Notes: a model not told the origin generated them from the sequence alone. Positions 27,064-36,113 are shown, counted from the stretch's first letter. The stretch: DNA of 64,000 nt from Parvularcula sp. (GCA_002704915.1 PAIP01000032.1:41864-105863); one strand, 5' to 3'. Made by a program: numbers and translations.

Positions 27064-27245
27064 GGAATACCCCTTGCTCTAAAAACCCCTATTGGCCGTT
27101 ACATTATTCAAAAAGCGCGCCGGGGCCTATGCCTGAATCAAATGGAAGGGTCATTTCTCGCCGTCGCTTTTCTCCTGCATCTTGTGGCGAAAAGGATATG
27201 CGCACCCTGTGCGGGAGATTTTTGCGCACATTTTGCGCATTTCTG

Positions 27246-27295
27246 TTGACATGACAGTTGGGTGACATGTATATGACAGTTTAGTGACACATAAG
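27246..27295. promoter_or_regulatory. Promoter and 22-bp-spaced direct repeats
   Basis: ATGACAGTTGGGTGACAT (27251) and ATGACAGTTTAGTGACAC (27273) are direct repeats exactly 22 bp apart, so they lie on the same face of the helix. A TTGACA (27246) with TATATG 18 bp later makes a plausible plus-strand promoter overlapping them. They lie between the divergent channel operon and the small secreted-protein gene and look like a regulator's tandem sites. Confidence 0.5.
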
Positions 27296-27350
27296 TCGCA
27301 AAAGTGTCATGAAACTGAAACCTATTATTTTTGACGGAAAGGAGCATAAA

Positions 27351-27704
27351 ATGAAGATAAAACAAGCTCTTGCCGGGATCGCCGCAACGCTCGCCTTTGG
27401 CGCGGCCGCGATCGCCGCTGATTTTGGCGCTGCACCCGCTGATTATGAGACGCTCACGGTGGATTATTTCGGGGAGCGCCTGACCGATCCGCGTTCCGCC
27501 CGCTTTGATTTCGTGGGCGAGCCCTATCAGGTTTTCGCCGATCTTCGCGGCTATGAGGGCGTGCCCTGCTGGGCGGTCGACGTGCGGGTGAAAGCCAAGA
27601 TGCCCAATGGCGACCTTGGCGGCTATGTGCCTTACACGGTCCTGTTCCTCGATGGCGAGGCGATCGCGCTTGAGGCTGACGTGGTTCGGATGGTCCGCGC
27701 CTGA
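27351..27704 (+). CDS. Small secreted protein of unknown function
   Basis: 117 aa with a clear signal peptide (AGIAATLAFGAAAIAA) from the ATG at 27351, which has AAAGGAG six bases upstream; the ATG at 27309 would bury the signal. The mature domain has DYFGERLTDPRSARFDF and a VPCWAVDVRVKAK segment, resembling small periplasmic proteins of unknown role. A convergent terminator follows. Confidence 0.7.
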   Translation: MKIKQALAGIAATLAFGAAAIAADFGAAPADYETLTVDYFGERLTDPRSARFDFVGEPYQVFADLRGYEGVPCWAVDVRVKAKMPNGDLGGYVPYTVLFLDGEAIALEADVVRMVRA

Positions 27705-27720
27705 CGCTTTCGAAAAATTA

Positions 27721-27765
27721 GACAAAGAAAAACGCCGCCCTTTCGAGGCGGCGTTTTTCTTTGTC
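27721..27765. terminator. Bidirectional terminator, 19-bp perfect stem
   Basis: Arms 27721-27739 and 27747-27765 are perfect complements (GACAAAGAAAAACGCCGCC and its complement) around CTTTCGA. A-rich and T-rich flanks inside the arms allow termination on both strands between two convergent genes. Confidence 0.92.
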
Positions 27766-27778
27766 TGTAGCTTTTTGG

Positions 27779-28264
27779 CTAAAACATCGTGTTGTTGTTT
27801 GCGGATTCTTCCGGGACAGCCTGCACCACATTCCAGTGCTCGACGAACTTTCCATCCTGCATTCTGAAAATATTGACGACGGCGATGCCCAAGGCGTCTT
27901 CGGCGTTTTGTTTCGAATGAAGATGGATCCAGACGAGATCGCCATCGGCGGCAACACGTTTGATCTCGATCGTTTTTTCCGGATTTCTTTCCAGCCGCGA
28001 AGCAAAGACTTCCAGAACGGCTTCCTTTCCGTCAGGCAGCCAGGGCGTGTGCTGAATATAGGTCTCGCCAAAACACTCCCGGTCCGCGGTCTCCAGATCA
28101 TGATGCTTTTCGAGAAGCTCCATGCAGTAAATAGCCTTTTCAAGATTCGCCGCCTCCAGATCCGCTTGCGCATCCTGATCTGGCTGACAGGCGCCGAGCG
28201 CCGCCGCAGCGATAGCCGCTGCGGCGGCCTGCAAGGCCGAAAGGGAACTAAGCCTTATCAGCAT
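27779..28264 (-). CDS. SnoaL/NTF2-like lipoprotein
   Basis: 161 aa. The N-terminus is a lipoprotein signal with LGAC lipobox. The body fits the SnoaL/NTF2-like fold: CFGETYIQHTPWLPDGKEAVLEVFASRL, then VWIHLHSKQ and VVNIFRMQDGKFVEHWNVVQAVP, the usual closing strands. Such proteins can bind or turn over small molecules, but no substrate can be named. Ten bp downstream of the M16 gene's stop side on the same strand order, so possibly expressed with it. Confidence 0.8.
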   Translation of the reverse strand: MLIRLSSLSALQAAAAAIAAAALGACQPDQDAQADLEAANLEKAIYCMELLEKHHDLETADRECFGETYIQHTPWLPDGKEAVLEVFASRLERNPEKTIEIKRVAADGDLVWIHLHSKQNAEDALGIAVVNIFRMQDGKFVEHWNVVQAVPEESANNNTMF

Positions 28265-28274
28265 TACAACGCGC

Positions 28275-31016
28275 CTAAAGATCGCTGGCGCTTCTTACTT
28301 CGATGGGGCCGAGATTTAGGGAGGCGACGCCCGCCTCGATCTCCGCGCGGTCGCCGACGATCACCCAGACAAGGCTTTCCGGGTGAATGACCTCTTCCGC
28401 CGCGGCTTCAACGTCATCGATGGTGAGCGCCTGATATTTGTCCTTCACCGTCGCCGGATAGTTCCATGGCCGTCCATAACGCGCGCTCGCCGTCAGGCTG
28501 CCGAGAACGTCGCCCGAAGTTTCAAACGAGCCGGGCAGGGAGCGGACATTGTTCAGCACGGTGCGGTTCAGCTCCGCCGCCGTCGCCGGCTTTGTCGTCT
28601 TGTAGGCGTTGAGTTCGGTCAAAAGCTCGTTCAGCGATTCTTTCGTCTTGTCGGTCTGCACCGGCGCATAGACCATGAATGGCCGCTGGCCTTTCGCGCC
28701 CTGCAGGAAAGTGTAGGCGCCGTAAGCCCAGCCCTTGTCCTCGCGCAGATTCATGTTCACCCGCGCCGAGAACTGGCCGCCGATGATGTCGTTCATCGCG
28801 TTGATGGCGATTTCATCGGGCGCGTTCGAGGGCGGCGCCACATGGGCCGCGAGAATGAGCGATTGCGGCGAGCCCGGCTTGTCGACAAGAATCACCTTGC
28901 CTTTCGCCGGTCGCTCAACCTGCGCCACGTTCTTCTGCGGAACCGGCAAAGACGGCGCCGACCAGCGGTTGAATGCCTGCTCAAGCAGCGGCTTGATCTC
29001 GTCCATGGTCGTATCGCCGACAACGAAGATCGTTGCATTGTCGGGGCGCATCCATTTCTCGTGGAAGCTCACAAGGTCGTCGCGGGTCAGCGAGTTGATG
29101 GAGTCTACCGTGCCCGAACCGGTCAGCGGCACAGCGTAAGCATGGCCGTCGCCGTAAATCTGAGGCGGCAGGAGACGCAGGGCGAGCTGCACCGGATTGG
29201 CTTTTTCCTGCTCGATGGCCGCGAGCCAGCGCCCGCGCAGCTTGTCGATCTCCGACTGCTCGAAGGACGGGTTGCGAATGACGTCGGCGAGAATGTCTAG
29301 CGAAGGCCGTAAATTCTCTTTCAGCGCCGACATGCTCACCGTGTTGACGTCGAGATTGGCGCCGGAGCCAAGATTGGCGCCGAGCGCTTCCAGTTCTTCG
29401 GCGATGTCGGAGGCTGAGCGGCGCTTGGTGCCTTCATCGAGCATGGAGGCCGCGAAGGACGAGGCGCCCAGCTTGCCGCCTTCGACGGAGTCGGCTGCGT
29501 AACCGGCGTCGAACTGCACGGCGATCTCAACCAGCGGCATGGTGTGACGTTCTGCAAGCACCAGCTTCACGCCATTGGAAAGCGTCGTTTCCTGAACCTC
29601 CGGAAAGACAAGATCAGGCGTCGTGGTCACATCGGGAATGCCGGTCGAGCGATCGACGGTGGATTCGCTCGTCGAATATTCCGGAAACGGAAGAACGTCG
29701 AGCTGGTAATAGCCGGCGGACATCACGTCTTGCGCGGCGGCGAGCACGTCTTTGGGCGTTGCTTCTTCAAGCCATTCAAGCTGGGTCAGGATGAAGCCCG
29801 GATCGCCGGCGTAAAGCGCGCCTTGCGCAAGCGCCGTCGCCTTGCCGCCGAAGCCGCCGATTTCCTCAAGCCCCCGCAGCACGTCGGCCTTGATGCTGGT
29901 TTTGGCGCGCGAGAGTTCATCCGCGGTGGGGCCTTTGGCGAGAAATTCCTCGATTACCGCTTCCATTTCGCGCTCCACTTCGGCGCGGTCGGCGTCCGCC
30001 TTCGCGTCCACGGTCACGGAATAAAAGCTCAACAGCTCATGATCCTGATTGTTGGCGGTGGCCGATGTTGCGATTTGCAGATCGTCGATCAGATGTTTGT
30101 AAAGGCGGGAGGTTTTGCCGCCGCCGAGAACCTGCGCGGCGAGATCGAGCAGCACAGCCTCGCGGGTGGTGCGTCCCGGGGCCACCCAGTTGCGGTCGAG
30201 GCGCGGTTGCGGCACGCGGTCATACATGACTTCGCGCTTGTTGACGTCGAGTTTCGGTGCATTGGCTTTGGTCTGCGTCACCGGCGGTCCGGCGGGGATG
30301 TCGCCGAAATATTTTTCGACGAGGTCGCGCGCGGCTTCCGGATCGATGTCGCCGGCGAGGACGAGCACGGCGTTCGCCGCGCCGTAATAATCCTTGAACC
30401 ATTGCTTTGCGGTTTCGAGCGACGCCGCTTCCAGGTCCTCCATGGAGCCGATGGTGGAGTGGCTGTAGGGGTGACCGGCGGGAAGAAGCCCGGCCAGCGT
30501 TGCGTATTCCATCCGTCCATAAGGCTGGTTGTCGCCCTGACGTTTTTCGTTTTGCACGACGCCGCGCTGTTCATCGAGCTTTTCCTGGGTCAGCGCGCCG
30601 AGAAGGTGACCCATGCGGTCCGATTCCATCCAGAGAACGCGCTCCAGCGCGGTGGTCGGCACGGTCTGGAAATAATTGGTGCGGTCGAACCAGGTGGTGC
30701 CGTTGAGGCCGGTGGCGCCGACTTCCTCCAGCGGGCCGAACCAGTCGTCGTCGAAGTTTTCCGATCCGTTGAACATGATGTGTTCAAACAGATGCGCGAA
30801 GCCAGTCTTGCCTTCGGGCTCGTCTTTCGAACCGACGTGATACCAGATCGACACTGCGACCAGCGGCGCCTTCCGATCTTCATGGACGATGAGCTTCAAC
30901 CCGTTATCGAGCGTGAATTCTTCATAGGGGAGTTCGATATCGGCGGCGGCTGCGGCCAGGGGCGCGAGCGCCAGCATGGCGGCGCCGGCGAGCATCGGCA
31001 GGAAATGACGCATGAA
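28275..31016 (-). CDS. Secreted two-domain M16 zinc peptidase
   Basis: Insulinase/pitrilysin family peptidase of 913 aa with a signal peptide (start at 31016, the M of MRHFLPML). The N-terminal half holds the inverted zinc motif His74-Leu-Phe-Glu77-His78; the C-terminal half repeats the fold (LSNGVKLVLAERHTMPLVEIAVQFDAG) but has AASMLDEGT in place of the motif and is therefore non-catalytic. This fused active/inactive layout is common. Likely periplasmic peptide degradation. Confidence 0.92.
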   Translation of the reverse strand, partial: FMRHFLPMLAGAAMLALAPLAAAAADIELPYEEFTLDNGLKLIVHEDRKAPLVAVSIWYHVGSKDEPEGKTGFAHLFEHIMFNGSENFDDDWFGPLEEVGATGLNGTTWFDRTNYFQTVPTTALERVLWMESDRMGHLLGALTQEKLDEQRGVVQNEKRQGDNQPYGRMEYATLAGLLPAGHPYSHSTIGSMEDLEAASLETAKQWFKDYYGAANAVLVLAGDIDPEAARDLVEKYFGDIPAGPPVTQTKANAPKLDVNKREVMYDRVPQPRLDRNWVAPGRTTREAVLLDLAAQVLGGGKTSRLYKHLIDDLQIATSATANNQDHELLSFYSVTVDAKADADRAEVEREMEAVIEEFLAKGPTADELSRAKTSIKADVLRGLEEIGGFGGKATALAQGALYAGDPGFILTQLEWLEEATPKDVLAAAQDVMSAGYYQLDVLPFPEYSTSESTVDRSTGIPDVTTTPDLVFPEVQETTLSNGVKLVLAERHTMPLVEIAVQFDAGYAADSVEGGKLGASSFAASMLDEGTKRRSASDIAEELEALGANLGSGANLDVNTVSMSALKENLRPSLDILADVIRNPSFEQSEIDKLRGRWLAAIEQEKANPVQLALRLLPPQIYGDGHAYAVPLTGSGTVDSINSLTRDDLVSFHEKWMRPDNATIFVVGDTTMDEIKPLLEQAFNRWSAPSLPVPQKNVAQVERPAKGKVILVDKPGSPQSLILAAHVAPPSNAPDEIAINAMNDIIGGQFSARVNMNLREDKGWAYGAYTFLQGAKGQRPFMVYAPVQTDKTKESLNELLTELNAYKTTKPATAAELNRTVLNNVRSLPGSFETSGDVLGSLTASARYGRPWNYPATVKDKYQALTIDDVEAAAEEVIHPESLVWVIVGDRAEIEAGVASLNLGPIEVRSASDL

Positions 31017-31156
31017 AGACCTCTTCTGGAAAATTGGCTGACGCCGGTTTTGGCAAGATAAGCCTGGAAGGGCAAATCCTAATGCAGCCATGGCGTTCGG
31101 TTCACCGCGCCTAGCGCACGGTTTGCCGCAAGTCGCTGGTAAAAAGGCTGTTCAGC

Positions 31157-31726
31157 CTATTTCGGCGCGCGTTTCGCAAGAATGCGTTGCAGCGTGCGGC
31201 GATGCATGCCGAGGCGGCGGGCGGTTTCGGAAACATTGTGGTCGCAGAGTTCGTAGACACGCTGGATATGCTCCCAGCGCACGCGGTCTGCAGACATAGG
31301 GTTTTCGGGCGGCGCCGGCCGTTCGCCGGGACGCGCAAGAAGCGCTTTCTCCACATCGTCCGCATCCGCCGGTTTCGAGAGATAATCGATGGCGCCGGCT
31401 TTTACAGCGGCGACGGCGGTGGCGATGTTGCCATAGCCGGTCAGCATGACGACGCGGCAGTCGTCGCGTTGTTCGCGAATGCGTTCGACGACCTTCAACC
31501 CGTCGCCGTCTTCAAGCCGCAGATCCACCACGGCGAAGGCCGGCGGAATATCCTTAATCATGGTTTCGGCGTCAGAGACGCCTGCGGCGAGGATTGGCTG
31601 GAAACCGCGCTTTTCAAGCGCCCGGCCGAGACGCGTGCGGAAAGGTTCGTCATCATCGACGATCAACAGCGTCGCATCCTCTGGCAGAGTCTGGTCGTCG
31701 GCGCGGGCTTCGTCGAGTTGGGTCAT
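31157..31726 (-). CDS. regA: Redox response regulator RegA/ActR/PrrA
   Basis: Receiver domain (acidic DDDE near 24-27, phospho-acceptor Asp68 in VVDLRLEDGDG, Lys in YLSKPAD) joined to a Fis-type helix-turn-helix (ELCDHNVSETARRLGMHRRTLQRIL). This HTH is nearly invariant in RegA/ActR/PrrA. The family controls respiration, electron transfer and carbon and nitrogen metabolism in response to redox state. It sits 71 bp downstream of regB on the same strand. 189 aa, full length. Confidence 0.95.
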   Translation of the reverse strand: MTQLDEARADDQTLPEDATLLIVDDDEPFRTRLGRALEKRGFQPILAAGVSDAETMIKDIPPAFAVVDLRLEDGDGLKVVERIREQRDDCRVVMLTGYGNIATAVAAVKAGAIDYLSKPADADDVEKALLARPGERPAPPENPMSADRVRWEHIQRVYELCDHNVSETARRLGMHRRTLQRILAKRAPK

Positions 31727-31797
31727 GCTTTCTTACCGGGGAGCGTTTCTTGCGTGTGGAAATGGTCATCCCATAAATGCGCTTTTTCGGGCGGATT

Positions 31798-33144
31798 TCA
31801 AGCAATTAGGCCCGAGGATCGGTCGTTTAGCGCCCATTCCGCCTGGACCCACGCGCCGGCTGCGCTGCGTTCGCTGTTTTGAAAAGGCCGGTTGTCGAAA
31901 TGGATCGCCGCACCGCTTGATTCCAAAAGGGTTTTGGCGATGAAAAAGCCGAGCCCGAGCCCGGTTTTGCCGCCCCTGGCGCTCACATAAGGCTCTCCCA
32001 GGCGGGTGAGGATTTCCGATGAAAAGCCCGGCCCGTCATCGTGAATGCTGATGGCGAGGCGCTCCGCGCTCCATTCGGCGCGGATAAGGACATGGCCACG
32101 CGCATAGCCTGCGGCGTTTTCAATGAAATTCCGGAGGCCGAAAACGATTTCGGCACGGCGCTTCAGCACCGGCTCCGGCGCGCCGTCGAGGCTTTTTCCA
32201 TCAATACGAATATCGGGGCCGCCCGGCTGGTCGAGAAACGGGCCCGCCGCCTCGCGCAACAGCGTATCGACGGTGAGTTGATCATGCATCAAGTCGCCGG
32301 CGTCGCCATGACGAGACAGGCGTCCAAGTATGTCGCGGCAGCGTTCGGCCTGACTGACGAGCAGGGCCGCGTCGTCGATCAGGTCTTCTTCATCCGGATG
32401 AGCGCGTTTGAAATCGCGCAGCATTTCTTTTGCGGTCACCTGAATGGTGGCGAGCGGCGTTCCCAATTCATGCGCCGCCGCTGCAGCAAGCCCGCCCAGC
32501 GCAGTCAGTCTTTCTTCACGCGAAAGCACAAGTTGCGTCGCTGCCAGGGCTGAGCGCATTTGCGCCGATTCAGCGGCGATCCGATGGGCGTAAGCGGCGA
32601 AGAAAGCAATGGAAAAGGTCAGCGCCGCCCAGACCCCTGCCTTGTATACGGGCGCAAGGTCTAGCGATTCCTCCGCATACCACGGAATCGGCATGTGCTG
32701 GATGGCGAGCAGGCTGACCCCCGCCATGGCGAGGGCCGCGATCCCGATTGTAAACCGTAATGGCAAAACGCTTGCGGCGATCGTCACCGGCGCGATTATC
32801 AGGGCTGAAAACGGATTCTGAATGCCGCCCGTGAAAAACAGGAGCGCGCAAAGCTGGATGATATCGAAGGCGATATAGGCCGCGGCTTCGCGGTCGGATA
32901 GAAAACGCTGCGGTGAAAAACGCAGCATAATGAAAAGATTGAGCCATGCGCTCGCTGCGATCGCCGCAAGGCAAAGGCCGAGCGGCGTTTCAAAGCCCAG
33001 GGCGAAATGCACGATAACGATGGCCAGCGACTGGCCGAATACGGCGAGCCAGCGCAGCGCCGTCAGCGTTCTGAGGCGCACCGGCCCCCTCAGCGCGTTC
33101 AAGGCATCCTTTGCGGCCTGGTTTTCTGCGTGTGCATGCGGCAT
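31798..33144 (-). CDS. regB: Redox-sensing histidine kinase RegB/ActS/PrrB
   Basis: About six N-terminal membrane helices with the quinone-sensing GGIQNPF motif, an H-box AAAAHELGTPLATIQ, the redox-box cysteine in SQAERCRDILGRLS, and an ATPase domain (NFIENAAGYA, DDGPGFSSE, GLGLGFFIAKTLL). Both known redox-sensing features of RegB are intact. It phosphorylates RegA. 448 aa. SCO is divergent with 135 bp between, containing a palindromic repeat. Confidence 0.96.
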   Translation of the reverse strand: MPHAHAENQAAKDALNALRGPVRLRTLTALRWLAVFGQSLAIVIVHFALGFETPLGLCLAAIAASAWLNLFIMLRFSPQRFLSDREAAAYIAFDIIQLCALLFFTGGIQNPFSALIIAPVTIAASVLPLRFTIGIAALAMAGVSLLAIQHMPIPWYAEESLDLAPVYKAGVWAALTFSIAFFAAYAHRIAAESAQMRSALAATQLVLSREERLTALGGLAAAAAHELGTPLATIQVTAKEMLRDFKRAHPDEEDLIDDAALLVSQAERCRDILGRLSRHGDAGDLMHDQLTVDTLLREAAGPFLDQPGGPDIRIDGKSLDGAPEPVLKRRAEIVFGLRNFIENAAGYARGHVLIRAEWSAERLAISIHDDGPGFSSEILTRLGEPYVSARGGKTGLGLGFFIAKTLLESSGAAIHFDNRPFQNSERSAAGAWVQAEWALNDRSSGLIA

Positions 33145-33157
33145 TCCGCGCTTTTAT

Positions 33158-33205
33158 AGCGTTTTCGGCGAAAGTGTGAGCAGTTTCGCGGCTCCAAAAC
33201 GCGAC
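33158..33205. repeat. Interspersed palindromic repeat, copy 2
   Basis: 48 bp beginning AGCGTTTTCGGCGAAAG and ending CCAAAACGCGAC. It matches copy 1 (17661-17709) along its length with about a dozen differences, and keeps the pairing outer arms. It lies just upstream of the regB start codon in the regB/SCO divergent gap, so it may overlap regB's leader. Confidence 0.7.
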
Positions 33206-33279
33206 AAATCAAGAATGTCCCATGGCCCTCTAAAGGAAAGCTGCTAAGGAAGCGGCCATCGATCATTCTGGAGGCTGTC

Positions 33280-33867
33280 ATGATCCGCTTCTTTGCGCCT
33301 GCTATCCTGTTGCTCGCCGCCGCCTGCGGTCAGGGAGAGCCCGAGGCCGCAATTCCGACGCAGGGCGTGGTGGCGCTTTCCGATCAGTTCATGGGCGAAT
33401 TCGAGCTTGTGAACAAAAACGGAGCGCAGGTGACCGACGAGGATTTCGAAGGCAAGGTGATGCTGGTCTATTTCGGCTTCACTAATTGTCCCGATGTTTG
33501 TCCCGGCGATATCGGCGTGATGAGCGCTGCGTTGAACGAACTTGGCGGCGATGCGGACGAGGTCGCGCCGATTTTTATTTCCGTGGACCCCGAGCGCGAT
33601 ACGCCCGCCGCGCTCACCGATTATTTCGCCTTTGATGAGCGGATCATTCCGCTGACCGGGTCCGTGGAAGCCGCGGAGGCGGCCCGGCAGGGCTACAAGC
33701 TTTACGCCAAAAAGGAAAACCTGCCGGAGAGCGCCCTTGGCTATACGGTCAATCACCAGCGGTTTTTCTTCATTGTCGACCGTCAGGGCCAGCCAAAGCT
33801 AGGCGTCGCCGGCGGCCTCAGCCCCCAGGAGCTTGCCGCCCTTTTGCGCCGCGAAATCCGGCAATAA
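33280..33867 (+). CDS. SCO1/SenC-family copper chaperone
   Basis: Thioredoxin-fold copper protein needed to load CuA of cytochrome oxidase subunit II. It is a lipoprotein by its LAAAC lipobox (Cys16). Copper ligands Cys70 and Cys74 in FGFTNCPDVCP and His159 in VNHQRFFF are present. 195 aa. Divergent from regB, the classic regB-senC-regA neighbourhood; it would serve the oxidase encoded 15 kb upstream. Confidence 0.95.
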   Translation: MIRFFAPAILLLAAACGQGEPEAAIPTQGVVALSDQFMGEFELVNKNGAQVTDEDFEGKVMLVYFGFTNCPDVCPGDIGVMSAALNELGGDADEVAPIFISVDPERDTPAALTDYFAFDERIIPLTGSVEAAEAARQGYKLYAKKENLPESALGYTVNHQRFFFIVDRQGQPKLGVAGGLSPQELAALLRREIRQ

Positions 33868-34007
33868 ACCGCCAATATTTACTTTTCATTTTTAAATCAA
33901 AGCCTTAGCGGCACCCTTCCCAAGCCTGTGGAAGTTTGCAGAAATGTCATAAATGATTGATTCTAGCGGGCAATCGGGCGCATAGTCCGGTTTCTTTAAA
34001 CTTTTGC

Positions 34008-34026
34008 GCACTTTTTGTGCTATGCA
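34008..34026. promoter_or_regulatory. Possible operator upstream of PHA depolymerase
   Basis: GCAC-TTTTT-GTGC at 34008-34020 runs into TGC-TAT-GCA (34018-34026), about 65 bp before the depolymerase ATG. PHA genes in alphaproteobacteria are often bound by PhaR at TGC-rich inverted repeats. The match is short and unproven. Confidence 0.25.
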
Positions 34027-34089
34027 GCATAAAACAGCCAGGATGGGTTCTCTGAGCCCGAGAGTAGAGTCAGGACGCGCCGCACTCCC

Positions 34090-35355
34090 ATGTTGTACAC
34101 CGCCTATGAGCTAGCTTACGCCGCCGTTGCGCCTGCGCGCATCGCCGCCGGCGTCGGCGCCAAATTCTGGCGCTCGCCCTTCAATCCCGTCGCTGAGAGC
34201 TGGTTCGGCCGCTCCGCCGCCGCGGCACTCGACGTTTTTGAAAATGTCATGCGCCGCTATCCCAAACCGGAATGGGATATCGATTCGACTTTTGTAAACG
34301 GCGTGGAAGTTCCGCTCGTTATTAAAGAAACGGTGCGCGAGGATTTTTGCACCTTGCTGCATTTCGAACGCGACGCCGATGCGTTGGCGAAAGCGAAAGG
34401 CGGCGCCGAGCCGGATCCGAAAGTGCTGATCGTGGCGCCGCTCTCCGGTCATTACGCGACCCTTTTGCGCGGCACGGTGGAGGCGATGCTCCCCGATCAT
34501 GATGTTTACATCACCGACTGGGCGGATGCGCGGCATGTGCCGCTGTCCGCCGGCCGTTTCGATCTCAACGATTATATCGATTATCTGATCGGCTTTATAC
34601 GGAAGATTGGCCCGGGAACGCACGCCATGGCTGTGTGTCAGCCGGGGCCGCCGCTTCTCGCCGCCGCCGCCGTGATGGCCGAAGACAAGGACCCCTTGCG
34701 GCCCGCGTCAGTCACCCTCATGGGCAGCCCCATCGACACGCGCCGTTCACCCACCGTGCCCAACAAGCTGTCGCAGGAGCGCCCGCTGCACTGGTTCGAA
34801 CAGAACATGATCTATACAGTGCCGGGGCCCTATGCCGGCGCCATGCGCCGCGTCTATCCGGGTTTCGTGCAACTTTATTCTTTCCTGTCGATGAATTCCG
34901 ACCGCCATGTGAACGCCCATTACGATTACTTCCAGCATCTGGTGGAGGGCGATGGCGACAGCGCGGACAAGCATCGCAAGTTTTACGATGAATATCTTTC
35001 CGTTCTCGACATGACGGAAGAGTTTTACATCCAGACAATCAAGGAAGTTTTTCAGGAGCACACTCTGCCTGAAGGCAAGTTCATGCATCGCGGCCGCCGG
35101 GTGAAACCGGAAGCGATCACCGACATCGCGCTGATGACGGTAGAGGGCGAGAATGACGACATTTCCGGCATCGGTCAGACGCAGGCCGCGCATGATCTGT
35201 GCGTCAACATTCCGGAAAACATGCAGCTCGACTACATCCAGCCGGAAGTCGGCCATTACGGCGTCTTCAACGGCTCTCGCTGGCGCTCCGAAATCCAGCC
35301 GCGCGTAGCGGACTTTATGCGGATGGCCGCGAAGGAAGCTAAGCGGCGGGGTTAA
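34090..35355 (+). CDS. phaZ: Intracellular polyhydroxyalkanoate depolymerase
   Basis: Hydrolyses stored poly(3-hydroxybutyrate) granules in the cytoplasm. The alpha/beta-hydrolase core shows KVLIVAPLSGHYATLLRGTVEAMLPDHDVYITDW, and the nucleophile elbow uses cysteine rather than serine: Cys183 in MAVCQPGPP, as in the Ralstonia PhaZ1 type. The catalytic Asp (VEGENDDISG) and His (VGHYGVFNG) follow. No signal peptide, matching the intracellular class. 421 aa. Confidence 0.93.
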   Translation: MLYTAYELAYAAVAPARIAAGVGAKFWRSPFNPVAESWFGRSAAAALDVFENVMRRYPKPEWDIDSTFVNGVEVPLVIKETVREDFCTLLHFERDADALAKAKGGAEPDPKVLIVAPLSGHYATLLRGTVEAMLPDHDVYITDWADARHVPLSAGRFDLNDYIDYLIGFIRKIGPGTHAMAVCQPGPPLLAAAAVMAEDKDPLRPASVTLMGSPIDTRRSPTVPNKLSQERPLHWFEQNMIYTVPGPYAGAMRRVYPGFVQLYSFLSMNSDRHVNAHYDYFQHLVEGDGDSADKHRKFYDEYLSVLDMTEEFYIQTIKEVFQEHTLPEGKFMHRGRRVKPEAITDIALMTVEGENDDISGIGQTQAAHDLCVNIPENMQLDYIQPEVGHYGVFNGSRWRSEIQPRVADFMRMAAKEAKRRG

Positions 35356-35414
35356 TAAGATTTTTTTGCTTATACAGCCCAAGCATTTAGCAGTGCTGTG
35401 GAGCGTAAAATCTA

Positions 35415-36113
35415 TTACTCTTTACTCGGATTAATAAGCTTTGCGTTAGTATGATAATAATTAAAACTTTTTTCTTTGGGAACCGAGGTAGGGTTTAGGT
35501 CCATGTCTGTGGCCATATTCTCAACAAGAACTCTTAGATATTCCGGCGTGCTGATTGTTATCGTGACTTTATAGTCAAAAGAATTCATTTGATGAGTTAG
35601 TTTGCTGCGCAGCCTATTTTCCAAAGTTGTGCCTGGAGGTATCATGCCGCCGGGACAACTCCACTCAGAAGCAATATTTTCATCGTTAGTTGCTGTAGAG
35701 TTTATTGTACCTGCGCCTACGATTATGATGTCTGTGCATTTCCAGTTCACTGGATGGTTGCCAATGTTTTTAATTTCTATTGGTATAAAAACGTAACCCT
35801 GCTCTCGATAGGGTTTGTGTTGAGTGGACGCCATAAGCATGACCTCGGGGCTGACGGATTTGATCAGGTCAATCGCTAACTTTGTGTTTTCGGCGATAGT
35901 TTTATCAGTGGAGAGCTTTTGAGATAATTCTGAATGGGATAATTCTATCTCTGCTAGACTCTTGTGTACTTCCGCAAGTTCCTGAAGGCTTGCGTTGAGT
36001 TGATTGTCGATGCGGCCGTTCAGGTAATATCCGCCAATCAGAACGATCGCAGGACTTAGAAGCGAAGCAACGAGAGTTACTATTTCAATAGTTTTAGCTT
36101 TTTCATGGGCCAT
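35415..36113 (-). CDS. Low-G+C orphan membrane protein
   Basis: 232 aa, unknown. One membrane helix (about 9-28) is followed by a charged likely coiled coil (about 35-80) and then a beta-rich domain with three cysteines (KCTD, SCPGG). Base composition is about 40 % G+C by eye, far below its neighbours, and codon use (many AT-ending codons) differs, which suggests recent transfer. It sits between phaZ and a VOC gene with no mobile-element genes beside it. The frame is open and complete. Confidence 0.7.
   Translation of the reverse strand: MAHEKAKTIEIVTLVASLLSPAIVLIGGYYLNGRIDNQLNASLQELAEVHKSLAEIELSHSELSQKLSTDKTIAENTKLAIDLIKSVSPEVMLMASTQHKPYREQGYVFIPIEIKNIGNHPVNWKCTDIIIVGAGTINSTATNDENIASEWSCPGGMIPPGTTLENRLRSKLTHQMNSFDYKVTITISTPEYLRVLVENMATDMDLNPTSVPKEKSFNYYHTNAKLINPSKE

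Noticed and set aside
29544..31061. 505-aa plus-strand frame inside the M16 gene
   Set aside because: It lies wholly opposite a clear peptidase gene and has shadow-type composition.
35415..36113. Mobile-element cargo
   Set aside because: No integrase, transposase, direct repeats or tRNA beside the low-G+C gene, so transfer is possible but no element can be drawn.
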